Part shown: positions 47,307 through 57,333 of the stretch, piece after piece
Layout: each line of letters opens with the position of its first letter
Position numbering within the stretch: position 1 is the stretch's first letter
NCBI RefSeq assembly: GCF_025949695.1
Contig: NZ_JAPDFL010000001.1
Location: 2,111,501-2,175,500, forward strand
Reading direction: 5' to 3'
Source of the DNA: Pararhodobacter zhoushanensis
GTDB lineage: Bacteria > Pseudomonadota > Alphaproteobacteria > Rhodobacterales > Rhodobacteraceae
DNA length: 64,000 bases
Translations under genes and position numbers: made by a program
Notes under the pieces: generated by a model
The model's input: only the letters and a program-made list of their open reading frames with translations
The model's database searches: none
Told to the model about the DNA's origin: nothing

Positions 47307-48386
47307 TCAGCGCATCGACCAGTCGCGGCCCAGATCGGCCCCGGCGGCTTGCAGCGTGGCGACATAGGCGTTCAGCACCTCGGTCGCAGGCAGGCCCGCC
47401 GCATCCGTCGCAGCAGCCCAGGTGCCAGCCACGTCGGGCAGAGCGGCGGCCCAGCGCGCGCGCTCTTCCGGGGCCAGCGTGTGAAGGTGGTCAGCATCCG
47501 GTGCGATGGCTGCCATGGCGGCCGTCACGCGGGCGCTTTGCTCTTCCAGATAGCCAGCCTGATAGGCCGCAGCCCCGGCGCGCAGGGCGTTCTGGACAAC
47601 CTCCGGCTGGTCGGCCAGCCACGTCTGGTTGGCAACGATGCCGCCCGCCGATTGCGCGCCAAAGTCGGTCACGGTCACATAGGGCGCAACCTCTTGCAGA
47701 CGGGCAGGGGCGGCGGCGGTGGCGAACACGATCACCCCGTCAAACACCCCGGTCTGCAGATCGTTGTAATAGGTCGTCAGGTTGCCCGCGACACCGACCG
47801 CGCCGGTGCCTTCCAGCCAGTTGACCGCCGGCCCGGGGGCCGCAATGCGGTGACCAGCCAGATCGTCAATCGAGGTGACCGGGAAATTGGTCATGAGGAT
47901 ATAGTTGTCCAGCGCGAAGCCGCCGCCGAGGTATTCGGTATCATAGGTATGCCAGCTCTCGCCCATCGCCGGGATGGTGTCATAGAGCACTTCCATGGCG
48001 CTCATCACCATCTGCGCGCTGGAGGGGCCAAAGGGCGTGTTGTAGGTGACGTTCTGCAACGGCAACTGGTTGGGCATGAACACCGTCGGCACGCTACCGA
48101 TCTCGGCCAGACCGTTCTCGATGGCTTCCAGCTCGCCGCCGACGCCGGCCAGCGTGCCGCCGTAGGCCTCGGTCCAGTTGATCGCATAGCCCGAGCCTTC
48201 AAGCGCCGCATCCACGGCTGGGATGAAGGATTCCGTCAGGTGCTTGACCCACAGAAAGATCGGCGGGTGGCCGTTGACGATGGTGATGTCGATGGTCTCG
48301 TCAGCCATCGCAGGAAGCGCCAGACCGGCGCTCAGTCCGGTTGCCAGTGCGGTGCCTGCCAAAAGGCGGCGGATGGTCAGTGTCAT
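47307..48386 (-). CDS. TRAP transporter substrate-binding protein DctP
   Basis: A 359-residue periplasmic binding protein of the DctP/TAXI-related C4-dicarboxylate TRAP family. The signal peptide ends LALPAMA. VNGHPPIFLWVKHLTESFIPAVDAAL starts the mature fold and AAPGPAVNWLEGTGAVGV is near the ligand Arg/hinge region. It is the binding subunit of the TRAP operon and determines the imported compound, which is unknown but probably an organic acid. First gene after tetR. Confidence 0.92.
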   Translation of the reverse strand: MTLTIRRLLAGTALATGLSAGLALPAMADETIDITIVNGHPPIFLWVKHLTESFIPAVDAALEGSGYAINWTEAYGGTLAGVGGELEAIENGLAEIGSVPTVFMPNQLPLQNVTYNTPFGPSSAQMVMSAMEVLYDTIPAMGESWHTYDTEYLGGGFALDNYILMTNFPVTSIDDLAGHRIAAPGPAVNWLEGTGAVGVAGNLTTYYNDLQTGVFDGVIVFATAAAPARLQEVAPYVTVTDFGAQSAGGIVANQTWLADQPEVVQNALRAGAAAYQAGYLEEQSARVTAAMAAIAPDADHLHTLAPEERARWAAALPDVAGTWAAATDAAGLPATEVLNAYVATLQAAGADLGRDWSMR

Positions 48387-48455
48387 GGTCTCTCCTCCTC
48401 GGTTGGTCGTTGCCGGATCCTCCCCGGACCCGGATTTCTGCGCATTTTCGTGGGG

Positions 48456-49115
48456 CTACTCGCCGGTTTGCGCCATCGCGCGGATACCCGCCGCGTTAAA
48501 GCGAACCGCTCCGGCGATGACCTCCTCCAGATCGTCATCGGCCAGCGCCCCGTCCGACAGGGCCTGCACGCGGCCTGTCGGCGCCATCAGCGTGATGCCG
48601 ATGGAGATCGTGTTCAGATACCCGCGCACCGCGCCTGCGCGGCCTAGTCCGGGCACCGCAGCGGCCAGTTCGGCCACAAAGAGCCGCGCGATATCGTCAT
48701 AATAGGCCCCGATGATCCGCTGCGAGCGCGCATCGGTCCCGGTCGCCGCATGGCCCAGCAGGCGGGCATACGAGGCACCGCCGCCCACCGGGTTGCGCCC
48801 CATCGTGATCGTCGGGCGAAGCAGGGCGTCCAGCACCATCTCCAGCGTCACGTCGCCCGCCGCATGCAGCTGCGCCAGCCGGGCGCGGCGCGCGTCGTTG
48901 ATCGCACCCGAGCGCCGGGCGATCACCGCTTCATACAGCGCTTCTTTCGAGCCGAAATAGTAGTGGATCAGCGCGGCATTCGCCTGCGCACACAGGCCGA
49001 TGGCGCGGGTGGTTGCGCCGTGGAAGCCGTTCTCGGCAAAGACGATCTCGGCGGCATCAAGGATCGATTCCTGCGCCAAGCTCCGGTCCTGTCGCTGCTC
49101 AACGGGTCGCGTCAC
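48456..49115 (-). CDS. TetR family transcriptional regulator
   Basis: A 219-residue TetR/AcrR repressor: the helix-turn-helix runs from SILDAAEIVFAENGFHGATTRAIGLCAQANAALIHYYFGSKEALYEAVI (residues 17-66). The C-terminal half resembles the CECR/RutR-like or FadR-type ligand domain. It is the first gene of the run TetR-DctP-DctQ-DctM-cyclase-OsmC-SDR-lactonase, all on the reverse strand, and a palindrome suited to TetR lies 20 bp upstream. Probable repressor that senses the imported compound. Confidence 0.88.
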   Translation of the reverse strand: MTRPVEQRQDRSLAQESILDAAEIVFAENGFHGATTRAIGLCAQANAALIHYYFGSKEALYEAVIARRSGAINDARRARLAQLHAAGDVTLEMVLDALLRPTITMGRNPVGGGASYARLLGHAATGTDARSQRIIGAYYDDIARLFVAELAAAVPGLGRAGAVRGYLNTISIGITLMAPTGRVQALSDGALADDDLEEVIAGAVRFNAAGIRAMAQTGE

Positions 49116-49134
49116 AACCGACTCCCCCGGTTAA

Positions 49135-49150
49135 TTAATCGCCTGATTAA
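49135..49150. promoter_or_regulatory. Palindrome upstream of tetR, likely its operator
   Basis: TTAATC-GCCT-GATTAA, perfect 6-bp arms extending imperfectly to AATTAATC and GATTAAATT. It lies 20-35 bp upstream of the TetR start in an AT-rich stretch of otherwise GC-rich sequence, where a TetR repressor would block its own promoter. Confidence 0.65.
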
Positions 49151-49211
49151 ATTGCGGCGCACACGGCCATTCTGTCAATGGGAAACTTTGCATTCTGCAA
49201 TGCAGCAATGC

Positions 49212-51774
49212 TCAGCCCACAGGTTCGAACTGCAAAACCGTTCCGCCCAGTTGCCGCAAGGCTCTGGTGCGGCAGCTGAAAACGAGGATCTGCAGATCGG
49301 CCGCCTGCGCATGCAAGGCGTTGAACATCGCTTCCATCCGCGTGTCATCGGTGAACACCAGCGCGTCGTCCAGAATCACCGGCGCATGCTGACCGCTGCG
49401 CGCCAGCAGCCGGGCAAAGGCCAGCCGGACCAGCAGCGAGATCTGCTCGCGCGTGCCGCCAGAACAGGGTGCCGATCGATTCGATCCGCCCGTCGCGCAG
49501 CAGCTCGACCGGCAAAAGGCTGTCGCCGTCGAAGCTCAGCTCGGCGCCGGGCCAGAGCAGGCGGAGCATGGGGCGCAGCTCGGTCAGCACCGGCTCGAAA
49601 TAGCGGTCGCGGGCGGCGGATTGCGCGGCCTCAAGCGCGCTGATCAGGCAGCGCAGCACCGCCACTTCACGCTCATGCGCATCGCGGGTGGCTTGGGCGG
49701 CATTCAGGCGGGCGGTGGCATCGGCGAGGTCTTCCTCGACGCCTTCGCCGGACAGATGCGCGACTGTGGCGTCCAGCCCGGCAAGGGCAGTGTTCAGGGC
49801 GTTGATCGCGTCGTCTGCCGCTTTCACCACGCTCTGCGCCCGGCTGAGCGCGGCGCGGCTGGTGGTCAGATCAGGGGCCCCGGCGGCAAGGGCTTGGTGG
49901 GCTTGGGCGGCGGTTTGGCGCTGGGCGTCGGCCTGTGTGAGGGCTTGGTTCAGCGTTTCGGCGTCGGGTTTCTCGGCCAGATCGGCGCGCGCGTCGGCCA
50001 GCCGCCGGGTGAGCGCGCCTATTTCATGGCGTGCACCAAAGGCGGCCTCGCGCGCGGTGTCGCAGGCGGGGCGCAGGCGGGCGGTTTCCAACTCGGCGGC
50101 GGTCTCGGCGGCGCGCGCGCGCTCGACGGCGTCGGTCGCGGTGGTCAGATCGGGGGCCTCGGGCACATCTTGCGGGGCGAGGCGGGCCAGCGCGCCGCGC
50201 AGCGCGTCGATGCCTTCGGGGGCAAGGCGCTTGAGGGCTTCCTGCACCTCTTTCAACCGCTGCGCGGCGTCCCCGCGCGCCCGCGCCGCGCGCCGCGCGG
50301 CCTCGGGGGCATCGGTGCCGGCCTGTGCCAGCGCGCGCGCCAGATCGTCTTGCGCGCGGGCCAGCCTGTCGGGCGCATCACCCGCGCCGGGGGCGATGGA
50401 CAGGGTGCCGAGGCCGGGAAGGTCCAGCGTAACGGCCTGCGTGATCGCATGGGGGGTGCTGTCCAGCGGGGCACCGTCGAGTGAGACCGTGGGCGCACCG
50501 GGGAGGGGCGTGAAGGTCAGGTGAGGCGCGGTAGCCTGAGCCAGCCCTTCGGCAATGGCAAGGGCTTTGGCCGCGTCCTCAAGGGCTTGCAACTGGCGCG
50601 CATCGGGGCCGGTTGCAGCGGCCTCGCGCAAGGCGGGCAGCGTGGCGGCGAGGGTTTCGGCCTGTGCCAGCGTTTCCGAGAGCTGTGCGTGACGCGCGAC
50701 TTCGGCCCGGCGGGCTTCGATCCTGAGTGCCGCTTGCATCTGCACCTCGGCCTCACGCAGAGCCTTGCGGGCAGCGGCATGGGCGTCGGTGGCTTTGGTC
50801 AGCGCGGTTTGCGCCTCGGTCGCGCGGGCGTCGGCCGCCTCGGCGGCAGATTGCGCGGTGCTGCTTTGCGCGGTGAGCGTCTCAATTGCCTGCGCCGTGC
50901 GCGTCCGGTTGTCGATCTCGCGTCGTGCCGCTTGCAACGCCAGATCAGCGGCCTTGAGCGCAGCCTCGGCGGCCTGCAACTGGCTGGCGTGACGGTCGGC
51001 AGCCTTGAAGGCGGCATCGGCTTGCGTCAGGCGGTCGGTGCGGGTTTTCACCTCTTGCGGGTCGGTCAACTCGGCCAGTTCGCGCCGTTTCGCGCGCCGT
51101 TCGCCCAGCGCCGCGCGCAGCTTCGTTGCCTTGTCGGTCAGCTCGGTGACACGGGTTTCCAGCGCGGCCACGGTCTTTTGTGCGCTGTCCAGCGGTCCGC
51201 CTGCCTTGGCCCCGCGCAGCGTCACCAGCCGGTCGAGTTCCTCGCGTGCGCGGGCCAGTGCCCGGTCCATCCGCTTGCCACCGGTCAGCGCCGCGATCTC
51301 GCCGGTGACCGAGGTCAGCAGATCCTGCCGCGTCTTCACCGCCGCCTTGTCGGTATCGTCCAGCGCCGTGATGCCCTGCCGCACCCAGAGCAGCCCAGCA
51401 GGCCCACCATCGGCGGGCGACTGGGTCAGCGCGGCGATCTGCGCCTCGGCCTCGTCCGCTTTGGCGACCAGCTGGCCACCGCGCCAGACCTCGGCATAGG
51501 GCCCACGGCCCCAGCGTTTGCGCAGGGTCAGCAGGCCGCGCGCGTCTTCCAGCGTGACCTCGATTTCAGGATTGCCGCCGACATCGGGGCGCAGGGATTT
51601 GATCTTGGCCGAGCGGTGGGGAATGAAGAACGCCGCATGGATCGCGTCGAACAGCGTGGATTTGCCGCTTTCATTCGGGGCCGACAGCAGGTTGACGCCG
51701 TCACCGATCCCGGCCACGCGCACCGGGCTGGTGAACTGGCGCACATCGTTCAGGGTGACCGAGCGCAGCTTCAT
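49212..51774 (-). CDS. SbcC/Rad50/YhaN-like AAA ATPase, frameshifted
   Basis: A large coiled-coil ATPase of about 854 residues. The N-terminal Walker A is SAPNESGKSTLFDAI with MKLRSVTLNDVRQF before it. A long Ala/Glu/Gln-rich coiled coil follows. The C-terminal signature (SGGTREQISLLVRLAFARLLARS) and Walker B (APVILDDALVFTDDTRMEAMFNAL) are in the next frame: as read, the frame ends at 49345, after IGTLFWRHARADL. Removing one base at AA 49463-49464 gives IGTLSGGTREQISLL and runs to 49212. It is the partner of the nuclease just upstream (4-bp overlap), most like the YhaN/YhaO pair of DNA-end processing complexes. Confidence 0.87.
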
Positions 51775-52901
51775 GCGCCCTCGCTCAGATAGGCGTAAAG
51801 CCGGTTGAGCGCACCGGCAGCGATGCGGCGGTCGTCCTCGGCACGGGCAGGGTCGCGGGCTTGCGCGGCCAGCGCCTCGGCGGCGACGCGCAAAGCGCCG
51901 CCGTGGTCGAGCGCGTCCAGATCGGCGGCGTCGATTTCGGTGTCGAGCGTTGCGGTGTCCAGCGCGAAGAAGGCGAATTCCGGGGCGGCGGCCTCGGCCG
52001 CGTCGCGCAGCGCCTGCTGTTCGGCCAGCGTGGCGCGGCCTTGCGCGCGCAGGCGCAGGAGGTGGTCGCGGCGACCGGCGCCCGGAGGGGGCAGGAGCGC
52101 GGACAGGGCAGCGGCGGCGTCCTGACCGGGGACCAGCGACAGCGGTTGCTCGGTCCAGTCGAACTGGCCGGTTTCCACCCGCGTGATCTGCGGGACAGCC
52201 CCGGCGTAAGCGGTCACCGCCAGGCAGGCACCGCGTCCGGCGTGGCGGAATTCCTCGAACTCGGGCGTGCCGGCATAGGCGGTGCGCGGGCCGACCGTCA
52301 TCTGCCCGTGCCAGTCGCCCAGCGCCAGATAGGCCAGCCCGGCGGTTGTGGCGCGGTCGGGCGGGATGATGCCCTCGTCGCTGGCATCTTCGGAGAAGGT
52401 CTGCACGCCGCCATGGGCCAGCCCGATCCTGAGCGTGCCCTCAGCCGTGGCGGCACCGGGCATCCAGTCGGTCAGGTCGCGCCCGGCGTGGCGGCGGGGC
52501 AGGGGCGCGGGCAGCAGCGTGACGCCGGGGGCCAGATCGACCGGCGCGGCTTGGGTCAGGGGGTGCACATTGGGCGGCGCGATGCGGGCGATGTTGTCCC
52601 ACAAGGCTTCGGCCGCGAGGGAATCGTGGTTGCCGGGCAAGAGCCACCAGCGCAGCCCTTGGTCCGCTCCCATCGCCAGCAACGCCTGCCGCCATGTCGG
52701 GTCCGCCGGGGTCTCGCTGTCGAAGGTGTCGCCCGCCAGCAGGATGTCGCGCGCGCCGTGATCGCGCGCCGCCTGCGCCAGGCGGGCGATGATCTGGTGC
52801 CGCGCCTCGATCAGACGACCGCGCACGCCTTCGGGCAGGCTGCCGAAGCGGCGCCCGAGATGCAGGTCGGCAGAGTGCAGGAAGCGGAACCCGTCGGTCA
52901 T
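51771..52901 (-). CDS. SbcD/YhaO-like DNA repair exonuclease
   Basis: A 376-residue metallophosphoesterase. Metal motifs in order: HSADLHLGR, LAGDTFDSE, GNHDSL, IGLAHGGVQ and ALGDWHG, the SbcD/Mre11 set. ATG 52901 (MTDGFRFLHSADLH) is the start. Partner of the ATPase gene that follows with a 4-bp overlap; together a likely Mre11-Rad50-type complex. A separate, canonical SbcCD is not visible in the window. Confidence 0.92.
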   Translation of the reverse strand: MTDGFRFLHSADLHLGRRFGSLPEGVRGRLIEARHQIIARLAQAARDHGARDILLAGDTFDSETPADPTWRQALLAMGADQGLRWWLLPGNHDSLAAEALWDNIARIAPPNVHPLTQAAPVDLAPGVTLLPAPLPRRHAGRDLTDWMPGAATAEGTLRIGLAHGGVQTFSEDASDEGIIPPDRATTAGLAYLALGDWHGQMTVGPRTAYAGTPEFEEFRHAGRGACLAVTAYAGAVPQITRVETGQFDWTEQPLSLVPGQDAAAALSALLPPPGAGRRDHLLRLRAQGRATLAEQQALRDAAEAAAPEFAFFALDTATLDTEIDAADLDALDHGGALRVAAEALAAQARDPARAEDDRRIAAGALNRLYAYLSEGA

Positions 52902-53230
52902 ATCCCGCGCAAGGTGAGCGAAAACCGCACCGGCGGCAAGGTGCCGATCCACTCACGCTGGCGTGATTCTGTGGGGGCATCGGCGGAACTTCGCTTTGTC
53001 TGGTGCCCAAAACATGCACTCGACGCTCAGATTTGCTGCTTGGAAGGGCAATTGGCGCTCAAATCTTCGGCGATCCCCGCCTGACATCCTGCCGTCGCGT
53101 AAAACCGCGCCACTTTCGCCGCGACGCGGCAATAGCGTGTCCTTGGGCGCATTGACGCCCACCGGAACGCAACTCCGCCCTGCCGGGCGCGACCGTCGCG
53201 CCGCAGGGAGAAAAAGATGGACAGGGGATT
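52902..53230. other. 329-bp intergenic region before urtA
   Basis: Divergent space between the SbcD-like gene and urtA. It must hold the urt promoter. I searched for NtrC-type (TGCACC-like) and sigma-54 -24/-12 motifs and found none convincing. No gene is supported. Confidence 0.6.
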
Positions 53231-54502
53231 ATGAAAAAACTGCTGCTTTCGACCGCGCTCTGCGCGAGTTTCGCCACGGGCGCTTTCGCGCAGGAAGGCG
53301 AGCCGATCCGCGTTGGTATCCTGCACTCTCTGTCGGGCACGATGGCCATTTCGGAAACCACCCTGCGCGACGCGATGCTGATGCTGATCGAACAGCAAAA
53401 CGAAGCCGGTGGCCTGCTGGGCCGTCCGCTGGAAGCCGTGGTTGTGGATCCCGCCTCGGACTGGCCGCGCTTTGCCGAACTGGCCCGTGAGCTGATCGCC
53501 GGTGACGGTGTCGCGGCGGTGTTCGGCTGCTGGACCTCGGTCAGCCGCAAATCGGTGCTGCCGGTGTTCGAGGAACTGAACTCGATCCTGTTCTACCCGG
53601 TCCAGTACGAAGGTCAGGAATCGCAGCGCAACGTGTTCTACACCGGTGCCGCCCCCAACCAGCAGGCGATCCCCGCCGTTGACTACCTGCTGGCCGAGGG
53701 TGTCGAGCGCTTCTACCTTGCCGGGACCGACTATGTGTACCCGCGCACCACGAACCAGATCCTTGAGGCCTATCTGCTGGCGCAGGGCGTCGCGCAAGAA
53801 GACATCATCGTCAACTACACGCCGTTTGGTCATTCCGACTGGCAGACCATCGTCGCCGAAATCGCTGCCTTCGGGTCGACCGGTCGCCCGGCTGCGGTTG
53901 TGTCCACCATCAACGGTGACGCGAACGTGCCCTTCTACAACGAGCTGGCCTCGCAGGGTATCTCGGCCGAAGATATCCCCGTCATCGCCTTCTCGGTGGG
54001 TGAGGAAGAACTGGCCGGTATCGACACCGCGCCGCTGGTCGGCCACCTGGCCGCCTGGAACTACTTCATGTCGGTCGACACGCCCGAAAACGACGCCTTC
54101 ATCGACGCCTGGCACGCCTATATCGGCAGCGACGAGCGGGTGACCAACGACCCGATGGAAGCCCATTACATCGGCTTCAACATGTGGGTTGATGCCGTTG
54201 AAGCCGCTGGCACCACCGACGCCGACGCTGTCATCGACGCGCTGGTTGGCGTGGCGGTTCCGAACCTGACGGGCGGTCTGTCCTCGATGGGGGCCAACCA
54301 CCACATCACCAAGCCGGTGCTGATCGGCGAGATCCAGGATGACGGCCAGTTCGAAGTGGTCTGGGAAACCTCGGGTCTGGTGCTGGGCGACGAATGGTCC
54401 GACTTCCTGCCGGAATCCGCTCCGCTGATCTCGGATTGGCGCGCGCCGCTGTCGTGCGGCAACTACAACGTCGAAACCGGAACTTGCGGCGGCTCTGAAT
54501 GA
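53231..54502 (+). CDS. urtA: Urea ABC transporter substrate-binding protein UrtA
   Basis: A 423-residue binding protein of the branched-chain amino acid/urea class. The signal peptide is MKKLLLSTALCASFATGAFAQ. UrtA-specific motifs include GILHSLSGTMAISE, FGCWTSVSRKSVLPVFEE, NSILFYPVQYEGQE and TNDPMEAHYIGFNMW. It captures urea in the periplasm for urtBCDE, the complete set of which follows. Confidence 0.95.
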   Translation: MKKLLLSTALCASFATGAFAQEGEPIRVGILHSLSGTMAISETTLRDAMLMLIEQQNEAGGLLGRPLEAVVVDPASDWPRFAELARELIAGDGVAAVFGCWTSVSRKSVLPVFEELNSILFYPVQYEGQESQRNVFYTGAAPNQQAIPAVDYLLAEGVERFYLAGTDYVYPRTTNQILEAYLLAQGVAQEDIIVNYTPFGHSDWQTIVAEIAAFGSTGRPAAVVSTINGDANVPFYNELASQGISAEDIPVIAFSVGEEELAGIDTAPLVGHLAAWNYFMSVDTPENDAFIDAWHAYIGSDERVTNDPMEAHYIGFNMWVDAVEAAGTTDADAVIDALVGVAVPNLTGGLSSMGANHHITKPVLIGEIQDDGQFEVVWETSGLVLGDEWSDFLPESAPLISDWRAPLSCGNYNVETGTCGGSE

Positions 54503-54620
54503 GCCACCGCCGGGGGGCGCCCCTTCCTGCCCCCCGATTTTTCTGCCGCGCGCGGCGTTAGTGCCGCGCGCACCCCTCACAGAACCCGCGACCTGACATC
54601 CGCGTCCCCCCGGAGAACCC

Positions 54621-56219
54621 ATGCTCCTGCGCCTGATGACGCTGTGCCTCGCGCTGCTGCTTCCCAGCCTCGCGTCTGCCCAGACCCTCGACGAGCTCGT
54701 GGGGCAATTGCCCGACGGAAACTACAATGACCGCGCCGCTTTGGTCACCCGGATCGCCGCCACCGGCGACCCGCGTGCCGCCGGTGTGCTGGACGCGCTG
54801 CTTGAGGGCGAACTGGAGCAGCGCACCGCCGACGGCCGCATCGTGCACGTCACCGGCTCGCGCAACAACGAGACGGCTGTGGATGTGCTGACCGGCGAAG
54901 AGCTGGGCACCGTCGCGCGGCGGTCCACCGAATCCATCCGCGTCAACAACAGCCTGCGCCGCCAGATCCGCACCGCGCTGGGCGTGTTGACCCTGCGCGA
55001 TCCCGATCCCGCGCGCCGTCTGGCCGCTGCCGAGGCCGCGCTGCGCAGCCCCGATGCCGATCAGCTCGACCCGTTGTCCGAGGCGCTGGAGGCCGAGCAG
55101 AACACCACCATCCGCACCGCGCTTGAACGCGCCCGCGCCGCCACGCTGCTGGCGACCGATGCACCGCTCGACGCGCGCCTTGCCGCCATTGCCACGCTTG
55201 CCGATGCGCCCGCGATGACCGTGCAATCCGCCCTGAACGCCCACCGCGCCGATGCCGATCCGCAGATCGCCGCCGCCGTCGCTGCGGCCATTGCCGAGGC
55301 CGAGCGCCGTCAGGCCGTCTGGTCGCAGGCGCAGAACCTGTGGTTCGGGCTGTCGCTGGGTTCGGTCTTGCTGCTGGCCGCGATCGGCCTTGCGATCACC
55401 TTTGGCGTGATGGGGGTGATCAACCTTGCCCATGGCGAGCTGGTCATGCTGGGCGCCTATACCACCTACGCCGTGCAGCAGGTGTTCCGCGCCTATGCGC
55501 CCGACATGCTGGGCTGGTCGCTGGCCGTCGCTGTGCCGGTCGCCTTCCTGCTGGTGGGGGCCGTGGGTGTCGCCATCGAGCGCGGTATCGTGCGCCATCT
55601 CTACGGGCGGCCCCTTGAAACGCTGCTGGCGACATGGGGCGTCAGCCTGATCCTGCAGCAATTGGTGCGCAGCCTCTTTGGCCCGACCAACCGCGAGGTC
55701 GGCACGCCGGACTGGATGTCGGGCGCGTTCCAGCTGGGCGAGATGACGGTGACATGGTCGCGCGTGTCCATCGTGGTCTTTGCCCTCGTGGTGTTCTTCG
55801 GCCTTCTCCTGCTCATGCGGTACTCGGCCTTTGGTCTGCAAATGCGCGCCGTCACGCAGAACCGGCCGATGGCCGCCAATCTGGGCATCCGCACCGGCTA
55901 CGTCGACGCGCTGACCTTCGGTCTGGGCGCGGGCATTGCCGGGCTGGCCGGTGTGGCGCTCAGCCAGATCGACAACGTGTCGCCGAACCTTGGTCAGAGC
56001 TACATCATCGACAGCTTTCTGGTCGTGGTGTTCGGCGGGGTCGGCAACCTGTGGGGCACCTTTGCGGCCGCGCTCAGCCTTGGCATCGCCAACAAGTTCC
56101 TCGAGCCTTGGGCGGGGGCCGTGCTGGGCAAGATCCTGATCCTGATCTTCATCATTCTCTTCATCCAGAAGCGTCCGCGCGGGTTGTTCCCGCAGCGTGG
56201 CCGCGCGGCCGAGGGCTGA
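54621..56219 (+). CDS. urtB: Urea ABC transporter permease UrtB
   Basis: A 532-residue permease with an extra N-terminal region of about 230 residues behind a signal sequence (LLPSLASAQ), made of HEAT-like helical repeats, before the LivH-type membrane core (GLAITFGVMGVINLAHGELVMLGAYTTYAVQQ). The N-terminal extension is normal for UrtB. ATG 54621 follows GGAGAA. Confidence 0.95.
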   Translation: MLLRLMTLCLALLLPSLASAQTLDELVGQLPDGNYNDRAALVTRIAATGDPRAAGVLDALLEGELEQRTADGRIVHVTGSRNNETAVDVLTGEELGTVARRSTESIRVNNSLRRQIRTALGVLTLRDPDPARRLAAAEAALRSPDADQLDPLSEALEAEQNTTIRTALERARAATLLATDAPLDARLAAIATLADAPAMTVQSALNAHRADADPQIAAAVAAAIAEAERRQAVWSQAQNLWFGLSLGSVLLLAAIGLAITFGVMGVINLAHGELVMLGAYTTYAVQQVFRAYAPDMLGWSLAVAVPVAFLLVGAVGVAIERGIVRHLYGRPLETLLATWGVSLILQQLVRSLFGPTNREVGTPDWMSGAFQLGEMTVTWSRVSIVVFALVVFFGLLLLMRYSAFGLQMRAVTQNRPMAANLGIRTGYVDALTFGLGAGIAGLAGVALSQIDNVSPNLGQSYIIDSFLVVVFGGVGNLWGTFAAALSLGIANKFLEPWAGAVLGKILILIFIILFIQKRPRGLFPQRGRAAEG

Positions 56220-56223
56220 TCCC

Positions 56224-57333
56224 ATGAAAGCAAGCATGACCCGTCTGATCGACCTGCGCCTTGGCCTGTTTCTGGCCGCCCTGTTCGCCGTTACCGTGCT
56301 GGCGCCCTTGGCCACCACGCTGTCGTCGTCTTCGCCGTTCAACCTGCCCAGCTACCTGATCCCCTTGATGGGCAAGTACCTGTGCTATGCCTTGCTGGCC
56401 GTCGCGCTGGATCTGTGCTGGGGCTATGCGGGCATCCTGTCGCTGGGGCACGGCGCGTTCTTCGCGCTGGGCGGCTATGCGATGGGCATGCACCTCATGC
56501 GCGAGATTGGCGCGCGGGGCGTCTATGCCAACCCCGAACTGCCCGATTTCATGGTGTTTCTCAGCTATCAGGAGCTGCCGTGGTTCTGGTGGGGCTTTGA
56601 CAACTTCGGCTTCGCAGTGCTCATGGCATTGCTGGTGCCGGGGCTGCTGGCCTTTGTCTTTGGCTGGTTCGCCTTTCGCAGCCGGGTGTCGGGCGTGTAT
56701 CTGTCGATCATCACCCAGGCGCTGACCTTCGCGCTGCTGCTGGCGTTTTTCCGCAACGAGATGGGCTTTGGCGGCAACAACGGGTTGACCGATTTCCGCG
56801 ACGTGCTGGGCTTCTCGCTCTCGGCCCCCTCAACCCGCATCGCGCTGTTCGTGCTGACCGCGATCTGTCTGGCCGCCTGCATCCTGATTGCCCGCGCGAT
56901 CACTATCTCCAAGGCGGGCAAGGTGCTGGTCGCCGTGCGTGACGCCGAAAGCCGCACGCGGTTTCTGGGCTACCGGGTGGAAAGCTATTCGGTCTTTGTC
57001 TTCACCGTCTCGGCAATGATGGCCGGGCTGGCGGGCGCGCTTTACGTCCCGCAGGTCGGCATCATCAACCCCAGCGAATTTGCGCCCGCCAACTCGATCG
57101 AGATCGTGGTCTGGGTGGCTTTGGGCGGGCGCGGCACGCTGGTCGGGGCTGCCATCGGCGCGCTGGTCGTCGTGGCGCTGAAAAGCTGGCTCACCGCGAC
57201 CTTCCCTGATCTGTGGCTCTTCGCGCTGGGCGGGCTGTTCATTCTGGTGACGCTGGCGCTGCCCAACGGGCTGCTGGGTCTGCTCGACCGCTTCCGCCGT
57301 GCCAAATCTGCGCCCAAGGAGGCCGCCGCATGA
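56224..57333 (+). CDS. urtC: Urea ABC transporter permease UrtC
   Basis: A 369-residue LivM-type permease: ALDLCWGYAGILSLGHGAFFALGGYAMGMHLMR and GGNNGLTDFRDVLGF are UrtC marks, with the EAA-like VRDAESRTRFLGYRVESY loop. ATG 56224 is 4 bp after urtB. It overlaps urtD by 4 bp (ATGA). Confidence 0.95.
   Translation: MKASMTRLIDLRLGLFLAALFAVTVLAPLATTLSSSSPFNLPSYLIPLMGKYLCYALLAVALDLCWGYAGILSLGHGAFFALGGYAMGMHLMREIGARGVYANPELPDFMVFLSYQELPWFWWGFDNFGFAVLMALLVPGLLAFVFGWFAFRSRVSGVYLSIITQALTFALLLAFFRNEMGFGGNNGLTDFRDVLGFSLSAPSTRIALFVLTAICLAACILIARAITISKAGKVLVAVRDAESRTRFLGYRVESYSVFVFTVSAMMAGLAGALYVPQVGIINPSEFAPANSIEIVVWVALGGRGTLVGAAIGALVVVALKSWLTATFPDLWLFALGGLFILVTLALPNGLLGLLDRFRRAKSAPKEAAA

Noticed and set aside
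53000..53060. NtrC/sigma-54 site before urtA
   Set aside because: TGGTGCCCAAAACATGCACT has TGGTGC and GCAC parts but wrong order and spacing for the NtrC consensus, and no -24/-12 element was found.
54558..56342. 594-residue reverse-strand ORF opposite urtB
   Set aside because: Shadow of urtB with His/Gly/Gln-rich repeats and no ribosome binding site.
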